Below, in pieces: positions 1 to 12,739 of a stretch of DNA of 64,000 nt. Source of the stretch: Variovorax paradoxus (GTDB lineage: Bacteria; Pseudomonadota; Gammaproteobacteria; Burkholderiales; Burkholderiaceae_C); NCBI RefSeq assembly GCF_030811855.1, contig NZ_JAUSRN010000004.1, positions 248,001 through 312,000 of the forward strand, written 5' to 3'. The translations under genes and the position numbers were made by a program. The notes beneath the pieces were generated by a model. It did no database searches, was not told the DNA's origin, and worked only from the letters and a program-made list of their open reading frames with translations. Within the stretch, counting starts at the first letter, position 1, and the number at the start of each line of letters is the position of its first letter.

Positions 1-1
1 G

Positions 2-604
2 GCATGGCTGCTGCGCGGCGGCACGCGCGACGTGCTGCGCAGCATCGCCGCGTTTTGGCAATCGGCCACGCTCACTGATGCGGAACAGCGGCTCAAGGCC
101 TTCGACAGCGCCACGCTTGTGGGGCCGGCGGTCAGCGCCATCAAGCACGCCGCAACTGCCGATGCCGGCAGTGCTACGCTCGGTGCCACCACCGGCGACC
201 GCAACCAGAGGCTCACGCGGGCCCTGCGCGGCGCCTTGCATGGCGCGCTGCGGCGCCTGCAGTCCGGCCAGATCCTTCTTGCCACCGTCGGTGCCACCGC
301 GCCCTTCGTGGGCTTGCTCGGCACCGTGTGGGGCATCTACGGCGCGCTCTCGGGCATTGCCGGCCAGACAGGCGGCTTCACCATCGACAAGGTGGCCGGC
401 CCCGTGGGCGAAGCCCTGGTGATGACGGCGTTCGGCCTGGCGGTGGCCATCCCGGCCGTGCTGGCCTACAACGTGTTCGGCCGCGTCATCGGCCGTATCG
501 AAGCCGAGCTCGAGGGCTTTGCGCACGACCTGCTCGGTAGCTTCGGCAGCGCGCCGGCACCCGCCGCGCCGCCGCCCGCGCGGCCCATGCCGGTCTCGGC
601 CTAG
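2..604 (+). CDS. exbB: ExbB/TolQ/MotA-family proton channel protein, 5' end outside window
   Basis: The frame is open to the left edge of the window, so the N-terminus is missing; 200 residues are visible. Two long hydrophobic segments fit TM2 and TM3 of ExbB/TolQ: one starts around ILLATVGATAPFVGLLGTVW and the other around VGEALVMTAFGLAVAIPAVL. The motif TVGATAPFVGLLGTVWGI is the classic MotA/TolQ/ExbB signature. ExbB forms the inner-membrane pentamer that, with ExbD, uses the proton gradient to energise TonB. The C-terminus is a Pro/Ala-rich cytoplasmic tail. exbD starts 20 bases downstream. TolQ is the alternative name, but no tolA, tolB or pal gene follows, which favours ExbB. Confidence 0.88.
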   Translation, partial: AWLLRGGTRDVLRSIAAFWQSATLTDAEQRLKAFDSATLVGPAVSAIKHAATADAGSATLGATTGDRNQRLTRALRGALHGALRRLQSGQILLATVGATAPFVGLLGTVWGIYGALSGIAGQTGGFTIDKVAGPVGEALVMTAFGLAVAIPAVLAYNVFGRVIGRIEAELEGFAHDLLGSFGSAPAPAAPPPARPMPVSA

Positions 605-624
605 CCGAACGGAGGACAAGCGCC

Positions 625-1095
625 ATGGCCTTCGGTCGCACCTCGCTTGGCAGCAGCGCCGCTGGCGGTGGACGCGCGACAGGAGCCGGCGGGCAGCGGC
701 CGCTGTCCGACATCAACGTCACGCCGCTGGTCGACGTGATGCTGGTGCTGCTGGTGATCTTCATCATCACCGCGCCGCTGATGGCCAGCTCGATCAAGCT
801 CGACCTGCCGCAGACCGACGCCGGCCAGCCCAACGACACGCCCAAGTTCGTGAGCGTGTCGGTCGATGCCTCGGGCAAGATCTTCTTCAACGACCAGGCG
901 GTCACCGACGAAGAGCTGGCCACCCGGCTGCAGAAAGCCGCCGCCGACAGCAAGGACACCGAAGTGCAGCTGCGCGCCGACCAGACCGTGCCCTATGGCA
1001 AGGTGGTGGCGCTGATGGGCATTGCCAACAAGGCAGGCTTGAGCCGGATCGGGTTCGTGACGGAGGCCGACGCGGCACCACAAAAGCCGCGCTGA
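625..1095 (+). CDS. exbD: ExbD/TolR biopolymer transport protein
   Basis: The 156-residue protein has a Gly-rich cytoplasmic N-terminus, one TM helix at about residues 33-53, and a periplasmic domain. The TM helix opens with VTPLVDVMLVLLVIFIITAP; Asp37 matches the proton-carrying Asp conserved in ExbD/TolR. The periplasmic part ends in a VPYGKVVALMGIANKAGLSRIG-like block typical of the family. The start is preceded by GGAGGACAAGCGCC, a strong ribosome site. It pairs with ExbB upstream to energise TonB-dependent outer-membrane uptake. The operon ends here, before a paired REP-type hairpin and the convergent glgP. Confidence 0.93.
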   Translation: MAFGRTSLGSSAAGGGRATGAGGQRPLSDINVTPLVDVMLVLLVIFIITAPLMASSIKLDLPQTDAGQPNDTPKFVSVSVDASGKIFFNDQAVTDEELATRLQKAAADSKDTEVQLRADQTVPYGKVVALMGIANKAGLSRIGFVTEADAAPQKPR

Positions 1096-1105
1096 CGGCC
1101 TTGCT

Positions 1106-1219
1106 CCTTCCCCCTTTGGGGGAAGGTTGGGATGGGGGCATAGCGGCTTTCGATTCACGGCCGCGGTTCATTGAGCGCCGTCTGCCCCCACCCCAGCCCT
1201 CCCCCGGAAGGGGAGGGGG
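1106..1219. repeat. Paired REP-like palindromes (BIME-type) between exbD and glgP
   Basis: The left arm is a perfect 9-bp stem with a TTT loop (1106-1126: CCTTCCCCC/GGGGGAAGG). The right arm is a stem of CCTCCCC/GGGGAGG (1198-1216). The tail of the left arm (TGGGATGGGGGCA) is repeated inverted beside the right arm (TGCCCCCACCCCA), so two units face each other across about 50 bases. A related pair lies at 21902-22008. Placed between convergent exbD and glgP, it may also stop transcription or stabilise mRNA ends. Confidence 0.7.
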
Positions 1220-1231
1220 AAAGACAAAGTC

Positions 1232-3715
<2,484 letters not shown>

Positions 3716-3757
3716 GGGCTTCGGTGAAAGGTTGTGGGTTGTGCGCCTTGGCGCAAA

Positions 3758-5239
3758 TCAGGTGCCGGCCGGCGTTAGCGCCTGCCGGTAGACCTCGATG
3801 TACTGGGCCGCCGCGGTGCCCCAGTCGGCCGGGCGGCGCATGGCAGTGCCGCGCACGCGGCGCCAGTCCGGCGCGTGCTGGTAAAGCGCGAAGGCACGCC
3901 GCAGCGCACGGCCGTAGTCCGCGTCGTCGAAGCGGTCGAAGACGAAGCCGGTGGCGTCGCCGCTGGCGATGTCTTCGAGCGTGCAGTCGACCACCGTGTC
4001 GGCCAGGCCGCCGACGCGGCGCACCAGCGGCAGGCAACCGTATTTCAGGCCATACATCTGCGTGAGGCCACAGGGTTCGAAGAGCGATGGCACCAGCGTC
4101 ACGTCGCCGCCGCCGAAGAGCTGGTGCGCCAGCTTTTCGTTGTAGCCGATGGTGACGCTGACCGACTGCGGCGCCGCCGCCGCTCGCTCGCGAAAAGCAT
4201 GCTCCAGCCGGGCGTCGCCGCTGCCCAGCAGGGCCAGTTGGCCGCCCTGGGCTATCAGCGCGTCGAGGCCGCCGAGCACCAGGTGCAGGCCCTTTTGTTC
4301 GGTGAGCCGACTCACGAGGATGAAGAGCGGCGCATCGGCGCGTTCGGCCAGGCCCAGCTGGTGCTGCAGCACCGCCTTGCAGCGCGCCTTGCCGGCCATG
4401 TGGCGGCCTTCGGGCGTGTGGAAGCCCTGCACCAGCGCCGCATCGGTGGCCGGATTCCACACCTTGTCGTCGACCGCATTGAGGATGCCCGTCAACGCAT
4501 CGCCGCGCAGGCGCAGCAGGCCGTCGAGGCCGAAGCCCTGCTCGGGCGTCTGGATTTCGCGCGCGTAGGTCGGGCTCACGGTGGTGAGGCGGTCTGCATA
4601 GTAGAGGCCGCCCTTCATGAACGACAGCTGGCCGTGGTATTCGAGCCCGTCCATGTGGAAGGCCGGCGCGGGCAGTCCAAGGTCGACGAAGTTCCAGGGC
4701 GCGGAAATGCCCTGGTAGGCCAGGTTGTGCACGGTGAACACGCTGCCGACATGGGGCGCGCCGGCCTCGCGCGCAAAGTGCAGGTAGGCCGGCGCGAGGC
4801 CCGCATGCCAGTCGTGCGCATGCACGACCTCGGGCCGCCACGACGGATCGAGCCCTTGTGCCAGCTGAGCCGCCGCCCAGCCCAGTAGCGCGAAGCGCCG
4901 GTGGTTGTCGCCATAAGGCTGGCGCGTGGTGTCTTCGTAGGGATTGCCGGGCCGGTCGTACAGCGCCGGCGCGTCGATCACGTAGGCGGGGATCGGCGGG
5001 TTGCCGTCAATCACGATGCGGCCCTCGCGCAGCGCGAAGCGCTCGCCCCAGGGGGCATCAAACTCGGCCACCTCTGCCGGCTCGCGCAGACCGGCCAGGA
5101 TGGCCGGGAAGCCCGGCAGCAGCACCCGCGCGTCCTGGCCTGCCGCCATGAGGGCGATCGGCAATGCGCCGGCCACGTCGGCAAGGCCGCCGGTCTTGAG
5201 GAGGGGGAAAAGTTCGGCGCTGACCTGGAGTATTCGCAT
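3758..5239 (-). CDS. glgA: Glycogen synthase (ADP-glucose type)
   Basis: This 493-residue GT5 glycosyltransferase transfers glucose from ADP-glucose to the glycogen chain. The N-terminal KTGGLADVAGALP motif (from Lys15) binds ADP-glucose. The GT-B C-terminal domain carries the ILVSRLTEQKGLHLVL block and the LVPSLFEPCGLTQMYGLKYG block with the nucleotide-sugar Glu. Length matches E. coli GlgA (477) with a small extension. It sits 17 bases after glgC and 42 before glgP, the expected order of synthesis then breakdown enzymes. I see nothing missing in the catalytic motifs. Confidence 0.97.
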   Translation of the reverse strand: MRILQVSAELFPLLKTGGLADVAGALPIALMAAGQDARVLLPGFPAILAGLREPAEVAEFDAPWGERFALREGRIVIDGNPPIPAYVIDAPALYDRPGNPYEDTTRQPYGDNHRRFALLGWAAAQLAQGLDPSWRPEVVHAHDWHAGLAPAYLHFAREAGAPHVGSVFTVHNLAYQGISAPWNFVDLGLPAPAFHMDGLEYHGQLSFMKGGLYYADRLTTVSPTYAREIQTPEQGFGLDGLLRLRGDALTGILNAVDDKVWNPATDAALVQGFHTPEGRHMAGKARCKAVLQHQLGLAERADAPLFILVSRLTEQKGLHLVLGGLDALIAQGGQLALLGSGDARLEHAFRERAAAAPQSVSVTIGYNEKLAHQLFGGGDVTLVPSLFEPCGLTQMYGLKYGCLPLVRRVGGLADTVVDCTLEDIASGDATGFVFDRFDDADYGRALRRAFALYQHAPDWRRVRGTAMRRPADWGTAAAQYIEVYRQALTPAGT

Positions 5240-5256
5240 CGTGGGGCGGTGCGGCC

Positions 5257-6561
<1,305 letters not shown>

Positions 6562-6571
6562 CTTGTGTCTC

Positions 6572-6601
6572 CGTTCGTTCTTCGGTTCGTTCGGGTTCGT
6601 T
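6572..6601 (-). repeat. Three phased AACGAAC repeats in the glgX-glgC gap
   Basis: On the + strand GTTCGTT occurs at 6573-6579, 6585-6591 and 6595-6601, so the glgC-sense strand reads AACGAAC three times at 10-12-base spacing, roughly one helical turn. It lies immediately upstream of glgC, in the largest intergenic gap of the operon. It may be a binding site for a regulator or a simple local duplication; the sequence does not decide. Confidence 0.5.
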
Positions 6602-6647
6602 GTCAGGGTTTCGCGATCAGCCTAGCACCGCCTCGCGCGGCTGGCTC

Positions 6648-8726
6648 CTACCTTCTTGCAATCCAGAGGCTTGACCGAGGTACTTTTACCGTGCCGGCCT
6701 GGGGCGCCTGCAAAGCGGCACCGGGGTCCAGCGCGGGATCCGTCGCGACCCGGCAGTGCCAGGAGCCCGCGGGCAGCGCGAAGGAAACGGCCTCCGGTCC
6801 CGCGTTCACCAGCACCAGCCAGTCGCCCTCGCCCTTTGCTGCGGATTCGAAATGGATCGCAAGTGCCGTGCCGCCGTTCCAGTCGGCCTCTTGCATCGGT
6901 CCGCCGACGGGCCGCAGCCAGCGGATGCCCGGCGCCCCGTGCGCTGTTTCGGCCGGCCACCAGCGCGTGCTGCGCAGGGCGGGCGCTTCCCGTCGCAGAG
7001 CAATGAGCCGGGCCACGAAGGCGCTCAGGCGCGCGGCTTCGCTGGCGGGGTCGTGGGCGCCGATCCAAGCGAGCCAGGTGGTTTCGTTGTCCTGGCAATA
7101 GGCATTGTTGTTGCCCTGCTGGCTATGGCCGAGCTCGTCGCCCGCCAGCAGCATGGGCGTGCCCTGCGAGAGCAGCAGCACGGCGAGCAGCGCGCGCTGC
7201 AGCCGGCTGCGCTCGGCCTGCACGGCGGGGTCGTCGCTCGGGCCTTCGATGCCGCAGTTGTTGCCCAAGTTGTGGGCATGGCCGTCGCGGTTGTTTTCGC
7301 CGTTGGCCAGGTTGTGCTTCTGTTCATAGCTCAGCAGGTCGCGCAGCGTAAAGCCGTCATGCGCGGTGATGAAGTTGACGCTGGCCGTGGGCGCGCGGCC
7401 ATGGTGGGCAAATTGCGCGCTCGACGCGGTGAAGCGGTGCGCGAAATCGCCCAGCCCGGTGGCGCCGTCGCGCCCTTGCCGAAGCCAGAAGCCGCGCTGC
7501 GTGTCGCGGTAGCGGTCGTTCCATTCGAGCCAGCCCGGCGGGAATTCACCGAGCCGGTAGCCACCCGGCCCGATGTCCCAGGGTTCCGCGATCAGCAGCG
7601 TGCGCGACAGCACCGGATCTTGCGCAACGGCCGCGAAGAAGGGCGCGCGCGGATCGAAGTCGCCGCTCGCGCCGCGCCCCAGCACCGGTGCAAGATCGAA
7701 TCGGAAACCGTCGACGCCAAGCTCCAAGGTCCAGTGGCGCAGGCTGTCCATCACCAGTTGCAGCACGCGCGGCTCGGCCAGGTTGAGGCAATTGCCGCAG
7801 CCGGCCCAGTTGGCATACAGGGCGCGGTCGTCGGCGCGCAGGTGGTAGTACAGCGCGTTGTCGATGCCGCGCAGCGAAAGCGTGGGGCCGAACTCGTCCG
7901 TCTCGGCGCTGTGGTTGTAGACCACGTCGATCACCAGCTCCATGCCGCGCGCATGCACCGCGTCGGCCATGGCGCGGAACTCGCTCGCCGGCGTGGTGCC
8001 GGCGCGGCCGCTCCAGTAGCGCGCCTCGGGCGCGAACCACCCGATGGTGTTGTAGCCCCAGTAGTTGCTCAGGCCCATGGCGAGCAGCCGCTGTTCGTCG
8101 GCACGGTGCTGCACCGGCATGAGGCTCAGCGTGGTGACGCCAAGGTGCTGCAGATGGTCGAGCACCACGGGCTCGGCGAGGCCTGCGTAGGTACCGCGCA
8201 GCGCGGCGGGCACCCCGGGGTGCAGCCGGGTCTGCCCGCGCACGTGCAGTTCGTAGAGCACGCGGTCTCCGGCCGCGATGCGGGCATGGCCCGGTGCGGC
8301 TGGACCGTTGCCGGCCGCCGCCACGCGGGCCTTGAGCGCCACGGCGCCGTTGTCGCGCGTGTTCCGCTGGTACGGATCGGCAGCGTCGTGCCCCAGGAAC
8401 AGGTCGCTGCCGTCATACGTGCCTACGATCTCGCGCGCATAGGGGTCGAGCAGCACGCGGGCGGAGTTGAAGCGCTGCCCCGCGTGCGGCGCCCACGGGC
8501 CGTGCACCCGAAAGCCATAGACCAGCCCGGCGCGTCCGCTCGGCAACAGGCCGTGACAGACGCCGTCTGTACAAGCGGGCAGCCGGATGCGTTGCTGCTC
8601 GTGCTGGCCCGTGCCGTCGAACAGGCAGAGCTCGACAGCCTCGGCGTTCGGCGCAACGAGCGCGAAGTTCACGCCATTCGGCGAGAGCGTCGCGCCAAGC
8701 GGAAAGGGAGAACCCGTGTTCAGCAT
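6648..8726 (-). CDS. glgX: Glycogen debranching protein GlgX (isoamylase-type)
   Basis: The 692-residue GH13 protein has an N-terminal CBM48 domain (from about residue 7, PLGATLSPNGVNFALVAPNA). It hydrolyses alpha-1,6 branches of phosphorylase-limit glycogen. Catalytic motifs are intact: region I DVVYNHSAE, region II GFRFDLAP with nucleophile Asp344, region III IAEPWD, and region IV FITAHDGF. The ENNRDGHAHNLGNNCG block is typical of GlgX/TreX. It begins 4 bases after glgB stops, so the two are almost certainly co-translated. The start at 8726 (MLNTGSPFPLGAT) is the first good one. Confidence 0.96.
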   Translation of the reverse strand: MLNTGSPFPLGATLSPNGVNFALVAPNAEAVELCLFDGTGQHEQQRIRLPACTDGVCHGLLPSGRAGLVYGFRVHGPWAPHAGQRFNSARVLLDPYAREIVGTYDGSDLFLGHDAADPYQRNTRDNGAVALKARVAAAGNGPAAPGHARIAAGDRVLYELHVRGQTRLHPGVPAALRGTYAGLAEPVVLDHLQHLGVTTLSLMPVQHRADEQRLLAMGLSNYWGYNTIGWFAPEARYWSGRAGTTPASEFRAMADAVHARGMELVIDVVYNHSAETDEFGPTLSLRGIDNALYYHLRADDRALYANWAGCGNCLNLAEPRVLQLVMDSLRHWTLELGVDGFRFDLAPVLGRGASGDFDPRAPFFAAVAQDPVLSRTLLIAEPWDIGPGGYRLGEFPPGWLEWNDRYRDTQRGFWLRQGRDGATGLGDFAHRFTASSAQFAHHGRAPTASVNFITAHDGFTLRDLLSYEQKHNLANGENNRDGHAHNLGNNCGIEGPSDDPAVQAERSRLQRALLAVLLLSQGTPMLLAGDELGHSQQGNNNAYCQDNETTWLAWIGAHDPASEAARLSAFVARLIALRREAPALRSTRWWPAETAHGAPGIRWLRPVGGPMQEADWNGGTALAIHFESAAKGEGDWLVLVNAGPEAVSFALPAGSWHCRVATDPALDPGAALQAPQAGTVKVPRSSLWIARR

Positions 8727-8730
8727 CGCG

Positions 8731-10893
8731 TCAAGCCAGCACCCACATCACGGTCGCCAGCGGTGGCACGCTGATGGAAATCGAATGGTCCTTGCCGTGC
8801 CACGGGCCCGGCGAGCTCTGGACCACGCCATTGCCCACGCCGCTGCCGCCATACACCGCGCCATCGGTGTTGATGGCCTCGCGGTACGCGCCGGCGGCAG
8901 GCACGCCGAGCTTGTAGGCGTGCCGCGGCAGGGGCGTGAAATTGCACACCGCCACCACGAAGGAGCCGTCGCGCGCCTTTCGCACGAAGGCGAACACCGA
9001 CTGCTGCCAGTCGTCGTGCACGATCCATTCGAAGCCAGCCCTTTCGGTGTCCAGCTCGTACAGCGCGGGGAAGTGCCGGTACACGTTGTTCAGGTCGCGC
9101 ACCAGCCGCCGCACGCCCTGGTGCGACGCGTGCTCCAGCAGGTGCCAGTCGAGGCTGCGGTCGGCGTTCCATTCCGCGCCCTGGGCGAATTCGCTCCCCA
9201 TGAACAGCAGTTTCTTTCCGGGGTAGGCCCAGAGGTAGCCGTAGAGGTTGCGCAGCCCCGCGTACTTTTGCCACTCGTCGCCAGGCATCCGCCCCAGCAT
9301 CGAACCCTTGCCGTGCACGACCTCGTCGTGCGAAAGCGGCAGCACGAAGTTCTCGCTGTGCGCATACATGAGCCCGAAGGTGATCTGCTGGTGATGGTGC
9401 TTGCGGTGGACCGGGTCGGTGCCGGCATAGGCCAGCGTGTCGTTCATCCAGCCCATGTTCCACTTGTAGTGAAAGCCAAGGCCGCCGTCTTCGGGCGGCC
9501 GTGTCACGCCGGGGAAACTGGTCGACTCCTCGGCCAGCGTGACGGCGCCCGGGCGCTCCACGCCCACCACGCGGTTCATGCGCCGCAAGAAGTCGATGGC
9601 CTCGAGGTTCTCGCGCCCGCCATAGGCGTTGGGCACCCATTCGCCGGGCTTGCGGCTGTAGTCGCGGTAGAGCATGGAAGCCACCGCATCGACGCGCAGG
9701 CCATCCACGCCATAGCGTTCGAGCCAGTACAGCGCATTGCCGACCAGGTAGTTGCGCACCTCCGTGCGGCCGTAGTTGAAGATGAGCGTCTTCCAGTCGT
9801 TGTGGAAGCCTTCGCGAGGGTCGGCGTATTCGTAGAGCGCGGTGCCGTCGAAGCGGCCGAGGCCGTGCGCATCGGTGGGAAAGTGCGCGGGCACCCAGTC
9901 CAGGATCACGCCCAGCCCCGCGGCATGCGCGGTTTCGACGAAATGGCGAAAGTCGCCCGGCGTTCCGAAGCGCGAGGTCGGGGCATACAGGCCGATGGGC
10001 TGGTAGCCCCACGAGCCGTCGAACGGATGTTCGCTCACCGGCAGCAGCTCGATGTGCGTGAAGCCCATGTCGCGCGCATAGGGCACGAGCTGGTCGGCCA
10101 GCTCGCGGTAGTCCAGCCATTCATGGCCGTTCTTGCGCCGCCACGAGCCAAGGTGCACTTCGTAGATGCTCATCGGCGCATGGCGGCCGTTGGCGGCGGC
10201 GCGCCCGGGCGGCATGGCCACCGGCGCTGGCAGCGGCGCCACCACGCAGGCGGTTTCGGGCCGCAGGCGCGCGGAGAAGGCGAAGGGGTCGGCCTTGCGC
10301 AGCACCTCGCCCTCCGCCGAGAGAATCTCGAATTCGTAGCTGTCGCCTGTGGCCACCTGCGGCGCAAAGATTTCCCACACGCCGCATTCACGGCGCAGCC
10401 GCATCATGTGGCGCCGGCCGTCCCAGTTGTTGAAGTCTCCGACCACCGACACGCGCCGCGCATTGGGCGCCCAGACCGCAAAGGCCACTCCCTTCACGCC
10501 GTCGATCTCGCGCAGATGCGCGCCCAGCCGCTCCCAGGGCCGCAGGTGCGTGCCCTCCGCCAGCAGCCACACGTCCGTTTCGCCGAGCACGAAAGGAAAG
10601 CGGTAGGGGTCGTCGAGCCGCGAGGTGTGCGTGCCCCAGTCGACCTGAAACGAATAGCCCAGAAGCGCCTCGGCCGCCGGCACAAGACCCGTGAACAGGT
10701 CGGAGCCTTCATGCCGCGACAGCACGGACAGCGGCCAGCCCGTGCGCGTGTGCATCACGGCCACGCTCTGCGCGCCCGGCAAGAGCGCGCGCACCTCCAA
10801 CCCGTCGCGTGTCTCGTGAGGACCCAGCACCGCGAACGGGTCGCCATGCTCGGCGCGCATCAGCGCGTGGACTTCGCGTTCGGGCAGTTCCAT
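8731..10893 (-). CDS. glgB: 1,4-alpha-glucan branching enzyme
   Basis: The 720-residue GH13 branching enzyme has the long N-terminal form with two CBM48-like modules and [11 protein letters not shown] near the start. It forms alpha-1,6 branches in glycogen. Catalytic motifs are [26 protein letters not shown] with nucleophile Asp402, [12 protein letters not shown] and [16 protein letters not shown] chose the start at 10893 ([12 protein letters not shown]) because AAGGA lies 10 bases upstream. An in-frame ATG at 10902 (MPPMEL) has the same AAGGA only one base away, too close to serve it. The gene follows the alpha-glucosidase stop by about 20 bases. Confidence 0.95.
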   Translation of the reverse strand: MELPEREVHALMRAEHGDPFAVLGPHETRDGLEVRALLPGAQSVAVMHTRTGWPLSVLSRHEGSDLFTGLVPAAEALLGYSFQVDWGTHTSRLDDPYRFPFVLGETDVWLLAEGTHLRPWERLGAHLREIDGVKGVAFAVWAPNARRVSVVGDFNNWDGRRHMMRLRRECGVWEIFAPQVATGDSYEFEILSAEGEVLRKADPFAFSARLRPETACVVAPLPAPVAMPPGRAAANGRHAPMSIYEVHLGSWRRKNGHEWLDYRELADQLVPYARDMGFTHIELLPVSEHPFDGSWGYQPIGLYAPTSRFGTPGDFRHFVETAHAAGLGVILDWVPAHFPTDAHGLGRFDGTALYEYADPREGFHNDWKTLIFNYGRTEVRNYLVGNALYWLERYGVDGLRVDAVASMLYRDYSRKPGEWVPNAYGGRENLEAIDFLRRMNRVVGVERPGAVTLAEESTSFPGVTRPPEDGGLGFHYKWNMGWMNDTLAYAGTDPVHRKHHHQQITFGLMYAHSENFVLPLSHDEVVHGKGSMLGRMPGDEWQKYAGLRNLYGYLWAYPGKKLLFMGSEFAQGAEWNADRSLDWHLLEHASHQGVRRLVRDLNNVYRHFPALYELDTERAGFEWIVHDDWQQSVFAFVRKARDGSFVVAVCNFTPLPRHAYKLGVPAAGAYREAINTDGAVYGGSGVGNGVVQSSPGPWHGKDHSISISVPPLATVMWVLA

Positions 10894-10913
10894 CGGGGGC
10901 ATGTCCTTCAAAT

Positions 10914-12590
10914 CTATTCTTGTTCGCCAGTGGGTCGGCCGAAAAAGACGCCATAGGGCGCGAGCCTCAGCATGCGCCTTTTTTCGCCATCGGCCTGCAC
11001 GCGCGCGTCGGCCGACGGCGGATGCGGATGGCCCGGCAGCGGTTCGAGCGGCTCGCGCAGCGCGACGGACACGGACTCGCCCCCAAGGTTGAAGATCGCC
11101 TGCAGCGACCGGTTCCCGTCGCGCCGCTCGAACCACAGTACCGGCTCGGGCGCATCGAAGAAAGCGATGCTGCCCGTGCGCAGCAGCGGCTGGCTGCGGC
11201 GCCAGCGCAGCAGCGCACGGCTGAATGCGAGCATCGAGTCGGGGTCGCTGGTCTGGCGATCGACGGCCAGCGGCAAGTGGCGGCCGTGGACCGGCAGCCA
11301 CGGCCCGCCGGTCGTGAAGCCGGCGTGCAGCTCGTCTGCCTTCCAGGGCATGGGCGTGCGGCAGCCGTCGCGGCCCTTGAACTCGGGCCAGAACGCGCGG
11401 CCATACGGGTCTTGCAGCAGTTCGAACGGCACCTCGGCCTCGGGCAGGCCCAGTTCCTCGCCCTGGTAGATGCTGGCGCTGCCGCGCAGCGTGAGCAGCA
11501 GCGTGAGCCAGAGCCGGTCGCGCCGGGTGTCTTCGGGCGCACCGCCGCTCCAGCGCGTGGCCACGCGCGGCACGTCGTGGTTGGATACGGCCCAGCAGCC
11601 CCAGCCGCCCGTGGGCGCGAGGGCATGGTCGAGCGTCTCGACCTGGTGGCGCAGATGGCTGGCGCTGTGCTCGGCCGTCAGCAGGCTGAAGCTGTAGGCC
11701 AGGTGCAGGCGTTTGCCCAGCTCGGTGTACTGCGCCATGACGGGCGGCGCATTCTCGTCGCCCACTTCGCCGAGCGCGACGGCGCCGTAGCCGTCTAGGA
11801 GCTGGCGCAGGCTTTCGAGAAAGAGCAAGTTCTCCGTCTGGCTCTTGTCGTACAGGTGCTGCTGCATCGCGTAGGGGTTGTCGGCCCGCACGGTGCTCAC
11901 TTCATCGACTAGCGCGGCAGTGGCCGGCGGGTTGTCGCGCAAGAGCGCATCGTGAAACTGGTGGTTGCAAGCATCGAAGCGGAAGCCGTCCACGCCGCGT
12001 TCGCACCAGAAGCGCACTTCGCCGAGCAATGCTTCCTGCACCTCGGCGCAATGAAAGTTGAGGTCTGGCTGTTCCTTGAGGAAGCTGTGCAGGTAGTACT
12101 GCCGGCGGCGCGAATCCCATTGCCAGGCCGAGCCGCCGAACACCGAGAGCCAGTTGGTGGGCGGCGTGCCGTCGGGTCGCGCATCGGCCCACACGTACCA
12201 GTCGGCCTTGGGGTTGTCGCGGCTCGAGCGGCTTTCGGCGAACCAGGCGTGCTCGTCGGAGGTGTGCGAGAGCACCTGGTCGATGATGATCTTCAGGTCC
12301 AGCGCATGGGCGCGCGCCAGCATCTCGTCGAAATCGGACAAGGTGCCGAAGATCGGGTCGACGTCGCGGTAGTCGGACACGTCGTAGCCGAAGTCCTTCA
12401 TCGGCGAGCGAAAGAAGGGCGACACCCAGATCGCATCGACCCCCAGGCCGGCGACGTGCTCGAGCCGTGAGGTGATGCCGGGAAGGTCGCCGATCCCATC
12501 GCCGTTGCTGTCCATGAAGCTGCGCGGGTAGATCTGGTAGATCACCGCGCCGCGCCACCATTCGCTGTTGCTGCCGTGATTGCTGCGCAT
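10914..12590 (-). CDS. GH13 alpha-glucosidase, first gene of the glycogen operon
   Basis: This 558-residue cytoplasmic GH13 enzyme resembles alpha-glucosidases and oligo-1,6-glucosidases: the N-terminus reads [20 protein letters not shown]. Nucleophile Asp206 is in GFRFDACN, the acid/base Glu is in LGEVGDE, and the transition-state Asp is in VSNHDVPR. No signal peptide is visible, so it acts on intracellular maltodextrins. Region I reads [14 protein letters not shown], with Ser where most relatives have Asn. Trehalose synthase and sucrose-type hydrolases are alternatives, but the length and the absence of a C-terminal kinase domain favour alpha-glucosidase. It heads the operon; exact substrate is unknown. 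Confidence 0.85.
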   Translation of the reverse strand: MRSNHGSNSEWWRGAVIYQIYPRSFMDSNGDGIGDLPGITSRLEHVAGLGVDAIWVSPFFRSPMKDFGYDVSDYRDVDPIFGTLSDFDEMLARAHALDLKIIIDQVLSHTSDEHAWFAESRSSRDNPKADWYVWADARPDGTPPTNWLSVFGGSAWQWDSRRRQYYLHSFLKEQPDLNFHCAEVQEALLGEVRFWCERGVDGFRFDACNHQFHDALLRDNPPATAALVDEVSTVRADNPYAMQQHLYDKSQTENLLFLESLRQLLDGYGAVALGEVGDENAPPVMAQYTELGKRLHLAYSFSLLTAEHSASHLRHQVETLDHALAPTGGWGCWAVSNHDVPRVATRWSGGAPEDTRRDRLWLTLLLTLRGSASIYQGEELGLPEAEVPFELLQDPYGRAFWPEFKGRDGCRTPMPWKADELHAGFTTGGPWLPVHGRHLPLAVDRQTSDPDSMLAFSRALLRWRRSQPLLRTGSIAFFDAPEPVLWFERRDGNRSLQAIFNLGGESVSVALREPLEPLPGHPHPPSADARVQADGEKRRMLRLAPYGVFFGRPTGEQE

Positions 12591-12630
12591 GCTGTCCCTG
12601 TGGTCTGAAAATCATTGTGGCATGCGAGAT

Positions 12631-12656
12631 CCGGGCCTGATCCATGCAAGGCCCGG
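12631..12656. promoter_or_regulatory. Palindromic hairpin in the alpha-glucosidase / oxidoreductase divergent region
   Basis: CCGGGCC (12631-12637) and GGCCCGG (12650-12656) form a perfect 7-bp inverted repeat around a 12-base loop, midway between the divergent starts at 12590 and 12740. With no T-tract it is not a terminator. It could be an operator shared by the glycogen operon and the flavoprotein gene; no known regulator motif is recognised. Confidence 0.4.
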
Positions 12657-12739
12657 CCGGCGTTCCCCAAAAAAGCTTTCTACACTGGGCGCGGGTTTTC
12701 AAAAATGTGAACCCTGGCTTTCAGTTCCGCTTTCGCAAG

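Noticed and set aside
8587..10956. A 789-codon open frame on the + strand opposite glgB and part of glgX
   Set aside because: It is antisense to two well-identified glycogen genes, with His/Val/Ala-rich low-information sequence typical of complement frames. Not a gene.
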